Origin: an uncultured Ruaniaceae bacterium
GTDB lineage: Bacteria > Actinomycetota > Actinomycetes > Actinomycetales > Beutenbergiaceae
Assembly (NCBI GenBank): GCA_938004115.1
Contig: CALKWS010000219.1
Location: 1-8,492 of the forward strand
Length of the DNA stretch: 8,492 nt
Direction of reading: 5' to 3'
Shown: piece by piece, positions 1 through 6,688 of the stretch
How positions within the stretch are numbered: the stretch's first letter is position 1
Layout: each line of letters begins with the position of its first letter
Notes under the pieces: generated by a model
Database searches by the model: none
Seen by the model: the letters and a program-made list of their open reading frames with translations, nothing else
Told to the model about the DNA's origin: nothing
Translations under genes and position numbers: made by a program

Positions 1-161
1 CCCCCTCGGCGGTGGTGGCCTGGGCGGCTCTGGCGACCCCGGCGTCGAGGGGGGGACCACCCCTCGGCCCCCGGGCCGGCAGAAACACCACAGGCCGGCC
101 CGGTACTCGCCCGGACCGGCCTGCGCCGTGATGACCACCTCGCGGTGGCGACTACCTGTGC
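1..161. other. Leader stretch with no convincing gene
   Basis: No gene can be supported here. A plus-strand frame is open from base 3 to a TGA at 129-131 and could in principle be the last 42 codons of a convergent gene entering from the left. Its translation is only Pro/Gly/Arg/Ala-rich and matches nothing I recognise. A minus-strand frame is also open across the stretch, but it looks equally featureless. The region is better explained as the 3' flank of the pspA-like gene, holding the hairpins annotated separately. Confidence 0.4.
71..103 (-). terminator. Hairpin downstream of pspA, candidate terminator
   Basis: A perfect 10-bp inverted repeat, CCGGGCCGGC at 71-80 and GCCGGCCCGG at 94-103, surrounds a 13-base AC-rich loop. 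It lies about 60 bases past the pspA stop in the direction of transcription. There is no T-run, so it would be an 'I-shaped' GC-only terminator of the kind often proposed in actinobacteria. It could equally be an mRNA 3'-end stabilising structure. A second, smaller stem (CCACC 135-139 with GGTGG 144-148) sits directly after the stop codon. The assignment rests on structure only. Confidence 0.45.
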
Positions 162-965
162 CTACTGGCGCTCGCCGTCGGCCTCCTGCGGTGTGGCAGC
201 GTGCTTGCCCTCACCGATCTGCCCGGGCGCCTGGCCGGTGCCCGGCCCCAGCGACCCGGCGCGCAGCGCCTCGAACCGGGCCTCCACCTCGAGCGACTCG
301 GCGGAGGTCTCCAACTCGGCGAACTGAGCGTCCAGGCTGGAGGCGTACAGCTCCTGCTGCCCCATCACCGAAGCCTCCTGGCGGCGCACCTGCTCCTCGA
401 ACCGGCCCAACTCGCTGGACGGGTCCAGGATGTTCAGCGACTGCACGGCGCTCTGCACCTGCTGCTGGGCCTCGGCCGACTTCTGCCGCGCCACCAGGCT
501 GTCCCGGCGGCTGCGCAGTTCGCCGAGCTTGTCCTTCATCACCGCCAGGCCCTGCTTGAGGCGCTCCACCACCTCGTTCTGGGAGGCCAGCAACGGCTCG
601 GCGTCCTTGACCTCCTTCTCGTACCCGATCTGCTTCTGCAGCGCCAGGCGGGCCAGGTTGTCGAACCGGGCGGCGGCGGCCTCATCGCCCTGGGACCGGG
701 CCTGGTTCGCGCGGGTCGCGGCGGCCTGGGCCTTCTCCCCCCACTCGCGCACCGCGGCGACGTCCTGGTTGTAGTCCTGCTCGGCGAACCGCAGGTTGCC
801 GATGGTCTGGGCGATGGCCTGCTCGGCCTCGGCGATGTTGTTGGTGTAGTCCCGGATCAACTGGTCAAGCATCTTCTCCGGGTCCTCGGCGCGGTCCAGG
901 AGGGCGTTGATGTTGGCCCGGGTCAGTTGGGCGATACGCCCCAGGATGCTCTGCTTCTCGGCCAT
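162..965 (-). CDS. pspA: PspA/IM30 family membrane-stress protein
   Basis: This encodes 267 aa of the PspA/IM30/Vipp1 family. These are cytoplasmic peripheral-membrane proteins, related to ESCRT-III, that assemble into rods or rings to protect or repair the inner membrane under envelope stress. The protein is almost wholly alpha-helical coiled coil: the opening MAEKQSILGRIAQLTRANIN forms helix 0/1, the family-typical segment EDPEKMLDQLIRDY lies at about residues 27-40, and long Ala/Gln/Glu/Arg heptads run from about 41 to 235. The last 30 residues are a Gly/Pro/Gln-rich tail outside the conserved fold. Length is slightly above the usual 220-250 aa because of that tail. The ATG at 965 was chosen because AAGGGA lies just upstream and the family homology begins there; the frame stays open further upstream but reads as low-complexity sequence. 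It is the second gene after the TPM-domain gene (106-base gap, same strand), so co-transcription is likely. The family call is firm. The symbol is by family; the regulatory PspF/ClgR systems are not visible here. Confidence 0.93.
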   Translation of the reverse strand: MAEKQSILGRIAQLTRANINALLDRAEDPEKMLDQLIRDYTNNIAEAEQAIAQTIGNLRFAEQDYNQDVAAVREWGEKAQAAATRANQARSQGDEAAAARFDNLARLALQKQIGYEKEVKDAEPLLASQNEVVERLKQGLAVMKDKLGELRSRRDSLVARQKSAEAQQQVQSAVQSLNILDPSSELGRFEEQVRRQEASVMGQQELYASSLDAQFAELETSAESLEVEARFEALRAGSLGPGTGQAPGQIGEGKHAATPQEADGERQ

Positions 966-1071
966 GGTGGTCCCTTCAGTAGGTCTGGTCAGTCGTGTGC
1001 GCGGCGGATGCCGGCGGGTCGTGATGGTCGCTCCCGGTGCCGGGCCGCGGCGCGGGCGGGGTGGGCAGTGG

Positions 1072-3147
1072 TCAGAACCGGCCACCACCCCCCGAACGGC
1101 CCCCGAAGGAACCCCCTCCGCCGGAGCGGCCGCCGAATCCTCCCCCGAACGTACTGCGTCCCCCGCCCCAGCTGCCACCGCCGCCCCAACTTCCGCCGCC
1201 CCAGTGGCTGCGGCGGCCCGATCCGCGCAGCACGCTGCCCAGGATGCCGCCGAGGATGAGCGAACCGGCATCGATGCCACCGGACCGTGAGCCGTAGGGG
1301 GAGTGGCCGTAGGGCGACTGGCCGTAGCTGTCGTAGCCCCCCTGCCAGCGGTGCACCGCGGCCAGGGCCCCGTCGTTGGCGCGGGTGGCATGGGCCAGGG
1401 CCTCGTTGGCCAGTTCCAGTGCCCGTTTGGGATCGGTGGCCTCCAGGCTGCGGGCCTCGGCGAGGGTGCGTTTGGCCTCCTCCAGATCGGTCCGCGGTTG
1501 GGGGCCGACGGCGCCGCGGTTGGAGGTCACGTACACGTCGGCCGAGCGCACCTTGGCGTCGGCCGCGGCCAGTTGCCGCTGCAGGGTGGTGGCCAGCCGG
1601 TGGCGCACCTCATCGCTCTCCCGGTACGGCTCCAGTGCCGCGTCCAGGGCGGCCTCGGCGTTGGTGATCTGCCGTAGCGCGGCGATCGGGTCCCCGCCGG
1701 TGGTGGCCTGCTGGGCGGTGCGGATGGCCTCCTCGGCATTGGTGCGCAACTGCGCCACCGCCGCGTCATCGGCGGCGAGCCGTTCGGCGTCGGCCACGTC
1801 GGCGCTGATGGAGGAGATCGCCGCGGTCAGGTTGCCCTGGGCCTCCTCCAGGTCGGTTCCGGCGGTGTCCACCGAGTCCAGCAGGGCGGCGGCCTGGTTC
1901 AGCGCGTTCTCCGCGGTGCGCGCGAACGAGACCGCGTTGCCCCGGTCCCCGGCCTCCACGCGCACGCGCCCCTCGCTGATGGTGCCGCGGGCGGCGTCGA
2001 GCAACTGCTCGGCCTGGTCCGGGGCGCGGGCGACCGTGGCCAGGGCCTCCTTGGGGTAGGTCACGGCCAGGGTGGTCAGCACCGCTTCGGCGGCCGGGAT
2101 GCGTCCCTCGATCTCCCCGGCGCGCTGGTACAACTCATCGAGCACCTGGGGCACGTTGCGTTCCAGTTCCCGCAGGCTCGCGAAGGCCTCCTCCTGCTCG
2201 GCCAGCAGGTCCTCGCCGCGCTCGCACAACTGCAGGATCTGGATCAACATCCCCCGGCGCTGCTGTTCGGTGGCGCCCTCCTCCTCGGACTGGCGCTGCA
2301 GCGCGAACGCCTTGTGCAGGTGCTCGCGGGCCTGCTTGATCACCGCCGGGAAGGACCGGGTGGCCTCCAACCCGAACTGGGCCTGAGCGAACCGCAACTC
2401 CTGCTCGGCGGTACGCACGTCGTCGTCCAGCCCCACCAGGGCCGACCCGGCCCGCGTGCGCAACTCCTCCACGCTCACCCCGGCGTAGGGGTCCTCGGGC
2501 AACTGGGGCTGACCGGCGCGGCCAGGTGGCAGCCCGGCCGCCCTCTTGGTGGACCGGCGGTAGACCACGAACAGCGTGATCGCCACGATCACCGCCAGGC
2601 CGGCCAGGAACAGGGTCAGGAAACCACCGCCGCCACCTCCGCCACCGGCGCTTCCGGTGCCGCCGGCGGCCGCGTCCTGGTAGCCCGCGGCGGCCGCGAC
2701 CACGGCCCCGGACCAGTCGTTGGCTCCCAGCGCGCCGCGGATGTCGGACTCGGTCTGCGCCAGTTGCGCCTCGGTCAGCCCCGAGGCATCGGAGATGCTG
2801 GTGGCGTAGGTCCGGTCCTCCACCGCCACCGCCAACAGCAGGTCCCGGTCGCCCAGTTGGGACATCCGCGCGGTCTCATCGGCCCACTGGTCGAAGTCGA
2901 TCCCGTCGAAGGAGTCCACGAACACCGCGAACAGCAGGTAGTCGGCCTCCTCGCGCAACTCGGCGATGGCCTCCTCGGCCTCCTCGCGCCCGTCCTGGAG
3001 CACCTGATCGGTGGTCAGGTCGGTCAGTTGCTCATCCAGCGCCTGGGGCGGGGAGGCTGCCGCCGGCGCCACACCGCCGAGTCCCGGCCAGGCGGCAAGC
3101 ACCACTGCGAGGAGGAGGACGCAGGCGATGCGCAGGAACCGGGCCAC
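1072..3147 (-). CDS. TPM-domain membrane protein with coiled-coil region and Gly-rich tail
   Basis: This encodes 691 aa counted from the GTG at 3147. Residues 1-31 look like a signal peptide: Arg-containing n-region, Leu/Val/Ala core, then Ala-Ala-Ala-Ser at 29-32. A TPM-type domain (the fold of YgcG/Psb32 proteins, once called TPM_phosphatase) spans about 35-160; it includes YLLFAVFVDSFDGID and the stretch around GDRDLLLAVAVEDRTYATSIS. A Gly linker leads to one transmembrane helix (about 176-196), a basic YRRSTKR stop-transfer, then about 400 residues of Ala/Glu/Gln/Arg-rich helices, presumably cytosolic. The end is a Tyr/Ser/Gly tail with GGGSWGGG and FGGRSGGGG repeats, typical of this family. 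The start was moved inward from a TTG at 3183 because GGGAAG precedes the GTG by nine bases and the TTG has no ribosome site. It heads an operon with pspA; TPM-domain genes next to pspA are a recurring actinobacterial pairing, suggesting an envelope-stress partner or tether. No enzymatic activity is claimed. Confidence 0.88.
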   Translation of the reverse strand: MARFLRIACVLLLAVVLAAWPGLGGVAPAAASPPQALDEQLTDLTTDQVLQDGREEAEEAIAELREEADYLLFAVFVDSFDGIDFDQWADETARMSQLGDRDLLLAVAVEDRTYATSISDASGLTEAQLAQTESDIRGALGANDWSGAVVAAAAGYQDAAAGGTGSAGGGGGGGGFLTLFLAGLAVIVAITLFVVYRRSTKRAAGLPPGRAGQPQLPEDPYAGVSVEELRTRAGSALVGLDDDVRTAEQELRFAQAQFGLEATRSFPAVIKQAREHLHKAFALQRQSEEEGATEQQRRGMLIQILQLCERGEDLLAEQEEAFASLRELERNVPQVLDELYQRAGEIEGRIPAAEAVLTTLAVTYPKEALATVARAPDQAEQLLDAARGTISEGRVRVEAGDRGNAVSFARTAENALNQAAALLDSVDTAGTDLEEAQGNLTAAISSISADVADAERLAADDAAVAQLRTNAEEAIRTAQQATTGGDPIAALRQITNAEAALDAALEPYRESDEVRHRLATTLQRQLAAADAKVRSADVYVTSNRGAVGPQPRTDLEEAKRTLAEARSLEATDPKRALELANEALAHATRANDGALAAVHRWQGGYDSYGQSPYGHSPYGSRSGGIDAGSLILGGILGSVLRGSGRRSHWGGGSWGGGGSWGGGRSTFGGGFGGRSGGGGSFGGRSGGGGRF

Positions 3148-3371
3148 GATGCCGATCTTCCCTGTTACCGCTGGTGGGCGCAATGTCGATCAGCGGGAAC
3201 GAATGGCTGTGCGGGGCCCGCATCGGGGTGCGCGCGAGGTCCGCCTCGGGGCCCCGGATCGGGGTCCGCCTCGAGGCCGGCGACGGGGCCCGCCTCGAGG
3301 CCAGCGACGGGTGGTGGTGGGGTACCTCGCGTTATTCCGAAATCCCGGGGCCGCTGGGGTATGTTTCCCAG
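3148..3371. promoter_or_regulatory. Divergent intergenic region between TPM and amidotransferase genes
   Basis: This 224-base spacer separates divergently transcribed genes and must hold promoters for both directions. Codon-like frames cross it on both strands, but their products are low-complexity repeats of Arg/Gly/Glu/Asp with no recognisable domain, so I treat it as non-coding. It contains the 24-bp repeats (3239-3311) and the putative leaderless promoter at 3360-3365. No convincing minus-strand -35/-10 pair for the TPM gene was found by eye; the ribosome site GGGAAG at 3157-3162 is the only clear minus-strand signal. Confidence 0.6.
3239..3311. repeat. Short GC-rich tandem repeat, about 24-bp period, with palindromic cores
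   Basis: Two near-identical 24-bp units lie at 3264-3287 and 3288-3311, differing at two positions. A more diverged 25-bp copy precedes them at 3239-3263. Units two and three each hold the perfect 10-bp palindrome GCCTCGAGGC (3268-3277 and 3292-3301), spaced exactly 24 bp. The period is a multiple of three, so the plus-strand frame reads a repeated octapeptide (VRLEAGDG / ARLEASDG), but no gene is supported there. It could be a tandem operator for the divergent promoters, or replication-slippage product in very GC-rich DNA. Confidence 0.6.
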
Positions 3372-3372
3372 G
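3335..3372 (+). promoter_or_regulatory. Putative leaderless promoter of the amidotransferase gene
   Basis: TATGTT at 3360-3365 fits the actinobacterial -10 pattern TAnnnT. Its last base lies seven bases before the GTG at 3372, the usual distance to a transcription start, so the mRNA would begin on the start codon. The -35 is weak: TTCCGA at 3335-3340 with a 19-base spacer. No good ribosome-binding site precedes the GTG, apart from a GGGG 12 bases away, which supports a leaderless reading. This is inferred from sequence only. Confidence 0.45.
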
Positions 3373-4106
3373 TGACTGACGTACACCGCCCGCGCATCCA
3401 TGTGATCGAGAACTCGGCCGACGCCGGGTTGAACCTGCTCGCCCCCGGGCTGGGGGACGCAGAGGTACATGTGGTGCGCGCCCACGCCGGCGATGCGCTG
3501 CCCGCAGCGGAGGATCTGCAGGGCCTGATCGTGCTCGGCGGCCACATGAACGCGTACGACGACGAGGGCACCCCTTATCTTCCGGCGTTGCGTGAGTTGA
3601 TGGCTGCTGCGGTGGACCGGCAGGTGCCCACCCTGGCGATCTGCCTGGGTGCCCAGTTGCTGGCGGTCGCCGGCGGCGGGCAGGTGCAGGTCGACGCCCC
3701 CACCGGGGTCGAGGCCGGTGTGATCGAGGTCCGGCTGCGCCCGGGAGCCGAGGAGGACCCGGTGCTCGGACCGGTGGTCCAGGCCTGCGGTCACGACCTG
3801 CAGATGCCCTCGATGCACTTCGACGCGGTCACCGAACTGCCCGAGGGTGCGGAGTGGCTGGGCGCTTCCCGCCAGTACCCCTTCCAGGCCTTCCGCCTCG
3901 GCTCTGCTCTGGCCCTGCAGTTCCACCCGGAGGCTTCCGGGGCGGCGCTCGCGGCCTGGGCGCGTCAGCTCGACGCCGGTGACGCCGTCCAGATCGAAGC
4001 GGACTGGAACCACGCCGCACCCCACATCACCAAGGTCGCCGACCTGCTCGCCAGCGCCTTCACCGCCCAGGTGGGCCAGTTCGAGACGAGCCTGAACCCG
4101 GTCTGA
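3372..4106 (+). CDS. Class-I glutamine-amidotransferase-like protein
   Basis: This encodes 244 aa of a stand-alone class-I (triad) glutamine amidotransferase fold, in the GMP-synthase-like COG0518 style. Visible landmarks: a Rossmann-like start RPRIHVIENSADAG (6-19); the oxyanion segment LIVLGGHMNAYDD (52-64); the nucleophile elbow AICLGAQLLA with Cys91; GHDLQMPSMH (140-149); and LQFHPE with His185 and Glu187, completing a Cys-His-Glu triad. All triad residues are present, so it should be a working glutaminase or a related gamma-glutamyl/amide hydrolase. No synthetase domain is fused and no partner subunit is next door, so the ammonia acceptor is unknown. The GTG at 3372 was chosen because homology begins a few residues later; extension to 3174 would add only repeat-coded residues. 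The SDR gene follows 37 bases downstream on the same strand and is probably co-transcribed. The fold is confident; the substrate is unknown. Confidence 0.85.
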   Translation: MTDVHRPRIHVIENSADAGLNLLAPGLGDAEVHVVRAHAGDALPAAEDLQGLIVLGGHMNAYDDEGTPYLPALRELMAAAVDRQVPTLAICLGAQLLAVAGGGQVQVDAPTGVEAGVIEVRLRPGAEEDPVLGPVVQACGHDLQMPSMHFDAVTELPEGAEWLGASRQYPFQAFRLGSALALQFHPEASGAALAAWARQLDAGDAVQIEADWNHAAPHITKVADLLASAFTAQVGQFETSLNPV

Positions 4107-4143
4107 GCGGCTCAGGGCGGGTGTTCAGAGAGGAGCCACGTTC

Positions 4144-4944
4144 ATGCAGATCCCGGGAAAGGTCTTCGTCGTCACCGGCGGGGCGAACGGTATCGGCCGT
4201 GCGGTGGTGCACGGCCTGCTCGAACGAGGCGGGAGCGTCGCAGCCGTCGACCTGAGCGAGACGGCGCTGGCGGAGACCAAGGAGGCGGCCTTCACCGACC
4301 GGCTCACCACCCACGCGATGGACATCACCGACGCCGACGCCGTCCGGGCGCTGCCCGATCAGGTGATCGCGGCCCACGGAGCGGTGGACGGGCTGGTGAA
4401 CGTCGCCGGCATCATCCAACGGTTCGTGCCGATCAATGACCTGGACCTGCAGGAGATGCAGAAGGTCTTCAACGTCAACTTCTGGGGCACGGTGGGCATG
4501 GTGAAGGCGTTCCTGCCGCACCTGCTCGGTCGTCCGGAGGCCGCCGTGGTCAACGTGGGCAGCATGGGCGGGTTGGTGCCCGTGCCCGGGCAGAGCGCCT
4601 ATGGAGCCTCCAAGGCCGCGGTGCAACTGTTCACCGAAGGTCTGTACGCCGAGTTGCTGGACACCCCCGTGGCAGTCTCGATGGTCTATCCCGGGGCGAC
4701 CAACACCGACATCGCCGCCCACTCCGACACCGGCGTCACCCGGGACGCAGAGTCCTCGGCCGCCGCGGCGAACATGACCGAACCGGCCGATGCCGCCGCG
4801 CAGATCCTCGACGAAGCCATCGAGAAGGGAGCGTTCCGGGTACTCATCGGCAAGGACACCCGGACGCTGGACCGGCTCAAGCGGGTCTCCCCGGAACGGG
4901 CGACCCGACTGGTGGCCAGCCGGATGAAGGACCTGCTCGGCTAA
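4144..4944 (+). CDS. Classical short-chain dehydrogenase/reductase (SDR)
   Basis: This encodes a 266-aa NAD(P)-dependent oxidoreductase with a complete classical SDR signature. The cofactor glycine motif is TGGANGIG (11-18). Asp36 at the end of strand 2 predicts NAD(H) preference, and Asp60 in MDIT contacts adenine. NVAG (86-89) stands in for the usual NNAG. Asn112, Ser140, Tyr153 and Lys157 (YGASK) form the catalytic tetrad, and PG lies at 183-184. Length is normal for the family. The ATG is preceded by AGAGGAG at good spacing. The C-terminal FRVLIGKDTRTLDRLKRVSP is typical of the membrane-less SDRs often annotated only as 'SDR family NAD(P)-dependent oxidoreductase'. The substrate is presumably a secondary alcohol or ketone and cannot be read from sequence. 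It follows the amidotransferase gene and ends at a strong hairpin, so the two form a short unit ahead of the symporter operon. Confidence 0.93.
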   Translation: MQIPGKVFVVTGGANGIGRAVVHGLLERGGSVAAVDLSETALAETKEAAFTDRLTTHAMDITDADAVRALPDQVIAAHGAVDGLVNVAGIIQRFVPINDLDLQEMQKVFNVNFWGTVGMVKAFLPHLLGRPEAAVVNVGSMGGLVPVPGQSAYGASKAAVQLFTEGLYAELLDTPVAVSMVYPGATNTDIAAHSDTGVTRDAESSAAAANMTEPADAAAQILDEAIEKGAFRVLIGKDTRTLDRLKRVSPERATRLVASRMKDLLG

Positions 4945-4979
4945 GGACCGGTGGGGCCCTGCGCGGCCGGGCCCGTCCT
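4944..4979 (+). terminator. Hairpin immediately after the SDR stop
   Basis: GGGCCC at 4954-4959 pairs with GGGCCC at 4969-4974 around a nine-base loop. The outer arms AGGAC (4944-4948) and GTCCT (4975-4979) also pair, leaving a five-base bulge (4949-4953). It starts on the last base of the SDR stop codon and lacks a T-run. It is a probable transcript end for the amidotransferase-SDR unit, or a stabilising 3' structure. Confidence 0.5.
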
Positions 4980-5005
4980 AGCGCCGCGGCCAGCCTGGGC
5001 GGCGC

Positions 5006-5033
5006 CGCTTCCGCGGAAGCGCGGCCATCTTTA
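5006..5033 (+). terminator. Second hairpin with short T-rich tail
   Basis: CGCTTCCGCGGAAGCG (5006-5021) is a perfect 16-bp palindrome, giving a six-bp stem with a CGCG loop. It is followed by GCGGCCATCTTTA, ending in a small T cluster. It could be the principal Rho-independent terminator for the upstream unit, since the tail is the most T-rich stretch nearby. Alternatively it could be a protein-binding palindrome upstream of the symporter promoter. Confidence 0.4.
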
Positions 5034-5045
5034 CCCGGTCGCGAG

Positions 5046-5088
5046 CCGTTCATCCACCGCCCCAGCGAGCGTTCCATCTGATGAACGG
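5046..5088. promoter_or_regulatory. Inverted-repeat operator candidate upstream of the symporter promoter
   Basis: CCGTTCATC at 5046-5054 is a perfect inverted match to GATGAACGG at 5080-5088, with 25 bases between. The right arm also forms a tighter imperfect dyad with the adjacent left-hand sequence: CGTTC (5070-5074) and GAACG (5083-5087), eight bases apart. The right arm ends one base before the -35 hexamer, where a regulator could block or contact RNA polymerase. Three related half-sites in 43 bp suggest a dimeric or tetrameric helix-turn-helix regulator. No regulator gene lies in the window, so the family cannot be named. Confidence 0.5.
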
Positions 5089-5089
5089 T

Positions 5090-5124
5090 TTGACATCACC
5101 TGTCGGACCGCTAAGGTCGTTGGC
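5090..5124 (+). promoter_or_regulatory. Sigma-70-type promoter of the symporter operon
   Basis: A consensus -35, TTGACA (5090-5095), is followed after 16 bases by TAAGGT (5112-5117), an actinobacterial-type TAnnnT -10. Expected transcription start is near 5124, giving an untranslated leader of about 40 bases that contains TAAGG (5150-5154) as ribosome site, ten bases before the GTG. This is the most convincing promoter in the window. It drives the symporter, small membrane protein and hydrolase genes. Confidence 0.65.
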
Positions 5125-5164
5125 GCTCGTGAGACTTTGTCCGGCTATCTAAGGTTCTTCTCCT

Positions 5165-6688
5165 GTGCTCTGGCTATTCGTCGCCTTCGGCCTGATCTTC
5201 CTCACTATCGCGATCCTGGTATCGCGCCGCGCCCCGCAAGGAGATGTGGACGACTTCGTCGTCGCCGGGCGCCGGTTACCCTTCGGTGTCGTCTCCGCCA
5301 GCGTGATGGTGTCCTGGCTGTGGACCACCAGCCTGCTCGGCGCCGCCGAGGCCGGGTACCTGTTCGGCGTGGGCGGCGGGTTCGCCTTCGCGCTGGGATC
5401 GGCCATCCCGTTCTTCATCTTCATCCCGATCGCGCTGCGGCTGCGCCGGATCATGCCCGAGGGCACCACGTTCCTGGAGTTCATCAAGCAGCGGTACGGC
5501 CGGACGGTCCACCACCTGCTGCTGGGCATGACCCTGGTGATGGCCCTGTACATCTGCACCGAGCAGATCATCGGCGTGGCCTACGCCGTCTCGGGCACCT
5601 ATGACGTCTCCTACTCCGCCGTCGTCATCGGCGCCACCGCCATCGTGGTGGGGTACATCGCCATCGCCGGGCTGCGCGGCGCGGTGATCAACGACGTCAT
5701 CCAGTTCGTGATCATCGCCGCCGTGGCCCTGGTGCTCATCCCGATCATCCTCAGCCAGTTCGGTATTGGGGAGTTGCACGCCGGCCTGGCCAACGCCGCC
5801 ACCAACCCCGACCACCCGGCGCACAACCCCAGCGCCCTGTCCGCCTTCGCCCCCGCCGCGGTGCGGTACTTCGCGGTGGCGATGGTGGTCTCGATGGGCT
5901 TCGTGCTGCTCAACCAGGGCTACTACTCCAAGGCCCGGGCGGCGGCGTCGGACAAGTCCCTGCTGCGGGCCTACGTGCTGGGCACCATTGTGGCGTGGCT
6001 GCCGATCCCGATCCTGTTCGGCATGGTGCTGGGCGGTATCGGCATCGCCGAGGGTCTGGTGGTCGGTGAAGAACTCCGGGTGGAGACCGACGTCGCGGTG
6101 TGGGTATTCAACGATCACTTCGGCGCGATCGGGGTGATGCTGTTCGCGCTCACCATCTTCATGGCCGGGCTCACCACTGCGTCCAACTCCCTGGCCGGCT
6201 ACCAGGCGGCGATGGCGGTGGACGTGCAGGAGATCGGTTCCGGCCGGCGCACCAGTGCCCAGCGCAAGCGGTTCACCCAGTACGCCACGATCGCCTTCGG
6301 CCTGGTCACCTGTCTGGCGGCGCTGGCGCTGGAAGGGGTGTCGCTGCTGGCGATCGACATCTTCTCCGGGATCATCTTCGCCGCCCCGGTGAGCGTGGTG
6401 GTGCTCGGGATGATCTGGAAGCGTCTCACCGCTACGCACGCCGTGCTCGCCGTCGTGCTCGGACTGGCCTCCGGGTTGACGGCGTACTTCGCGATCGCCG
6501 ACGACGAACTGAACTACTTCGTGGGCAACCTGCTGTCGCTGCTGGTGCCCGTGGTGGTGCTGGCCATCGGTCAGGTCACCAGCCGCAAGCAGTACGACTT
6601 CGACCAACTGCTCACCTATCGCAGCGCCACGGCACCAGGCGCCGGAGCCACCACCCAAGCCCCCACCAGCGAACGGGAGCGCGCATGA
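5165..6688 (+). CDS. Sodium:solute symporter (SSS) family transporter
   Basis: This encodes a 507-aa polytopic membrane protein of the SSS family (TC 2.A.21, LeuT fold), which imports a small solute using the sodium gradient. About 12-13 hydrophobic segments can be seen. Helix 1 of the core (about 40-60) reads FGVVSASVMVSWLWTTSLLG. The loop EGTTFLEFIKQRYG (99-112) is a family landmark and resembles the corresponding loop of Dur3-type urea/polyamine carriers. IAGLRGAVINDVIQ (167-180) is the usual SSS segment before helix 5-6. GLTTASNSLAG (335-345) lies where the second sodium site falls in this fold. A hydrophilic tail of about 35 residues ends the protein. The start is GTG, with TAAGG ten bases upstream; TM1 begins almost at once. 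The stop codon overlaps the ATG of the next gene (ATGA), so translation is coupled. Family is sure; a urea-like or amide substrate is only a guess from the loop and the neighbouring hydrolase. Confidence 0.92.
   Translation: MLWLFVAFGLIFLTIAILVSRRAPQGDVDDFVVAGRRLPFGVVSASVMVSWLWTTSLLGAAEAGYLFGVGGGFAFALGSAIPFFIFIPIALRLRRIMPEGTTFLEFIKQRYGRTVHHLLLGMTLVMALYICTEQIIGVAYAVSGTYDVSYSAVVIGATAIVVGYIAIAGLRGAVINDVIQFVIIAAVALVLIPIILSQFGIGELHAGLANAATNPDHPAHNPSALSAFAPAAVRYFAVAMVVSMGFVLLNQGYYSKARAAASDKSLLRAYVLGTIVAWLPIPILFGMVLGGIGIAEGLVVGEELRVETDVAVWVFNDHFGAIGVMLFALTIFMAGLTTASNSLAGYQAAMAVDVQEIGSGRRTSAQRKRFTQYATIAFGLVTCLAALALEGVSLLAIDIFSGIIFAAPVSVVVLGMIWKRLTATHAVLAVVLGLASGLTAYFAIADDELNYFVGNLLSLLVPVVVLAIGQVTSRKQYDFDQLLTYRSATAPGAGATTQAPTSERERA

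Noticed and set aside
3..131. C-terminal fragment of a gene entering from the left edge, plus strand
   Set aside because: Only about 42 codons, Pro/Gly/Arg-rich, with no motif, and crossed by a perfect 10-bp hairpin; a minus-strand frame is equally open.
201..1259. A 352-codon plus-strand frame over pspA and the TPM gene tail
   Set aside because: Leu/Gly/Arg-rich shadow of the PspA coding frame; the minus strand has family motifs, a ribosome site and operon context.
3148..3183. TTG at 3183 as start of the TPM protein
   Set aside because: No ribosome site upstream and it would add 12 residues ahead of a normal signal peptide; the GTG at 3147 has GGGAAG nine bases before it.
3174..3371. N-terminal extension of the amidotransferase to GTG 3174
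   Set aside because: The added 66 residues are encoded by GC-rich repeats with no family counterpart. The fold's first strand starts just after the 3372 GTG.
2314..3375. A 353-codon plus-strand frame over the TPM gene
   Set aside because: Low-complexity Gly/Gln/His/Arg product antisense to a well-supported protein.
3165..4025. A 286-codon minus-strand frame over the amidotransferase
   Set aside because: No recognisable motifs; the opposite strand carries the intact amidotransferase triad.
5276..6658. A 460-codon open frame antisense to the symporter
   Set aside because: Its product is His/Gly/Asp/Arg-rich with no domain. It mirrors the third-position GC bias of the real gene, and the plus-strand frame has clear SSS motifs and membrane helices.
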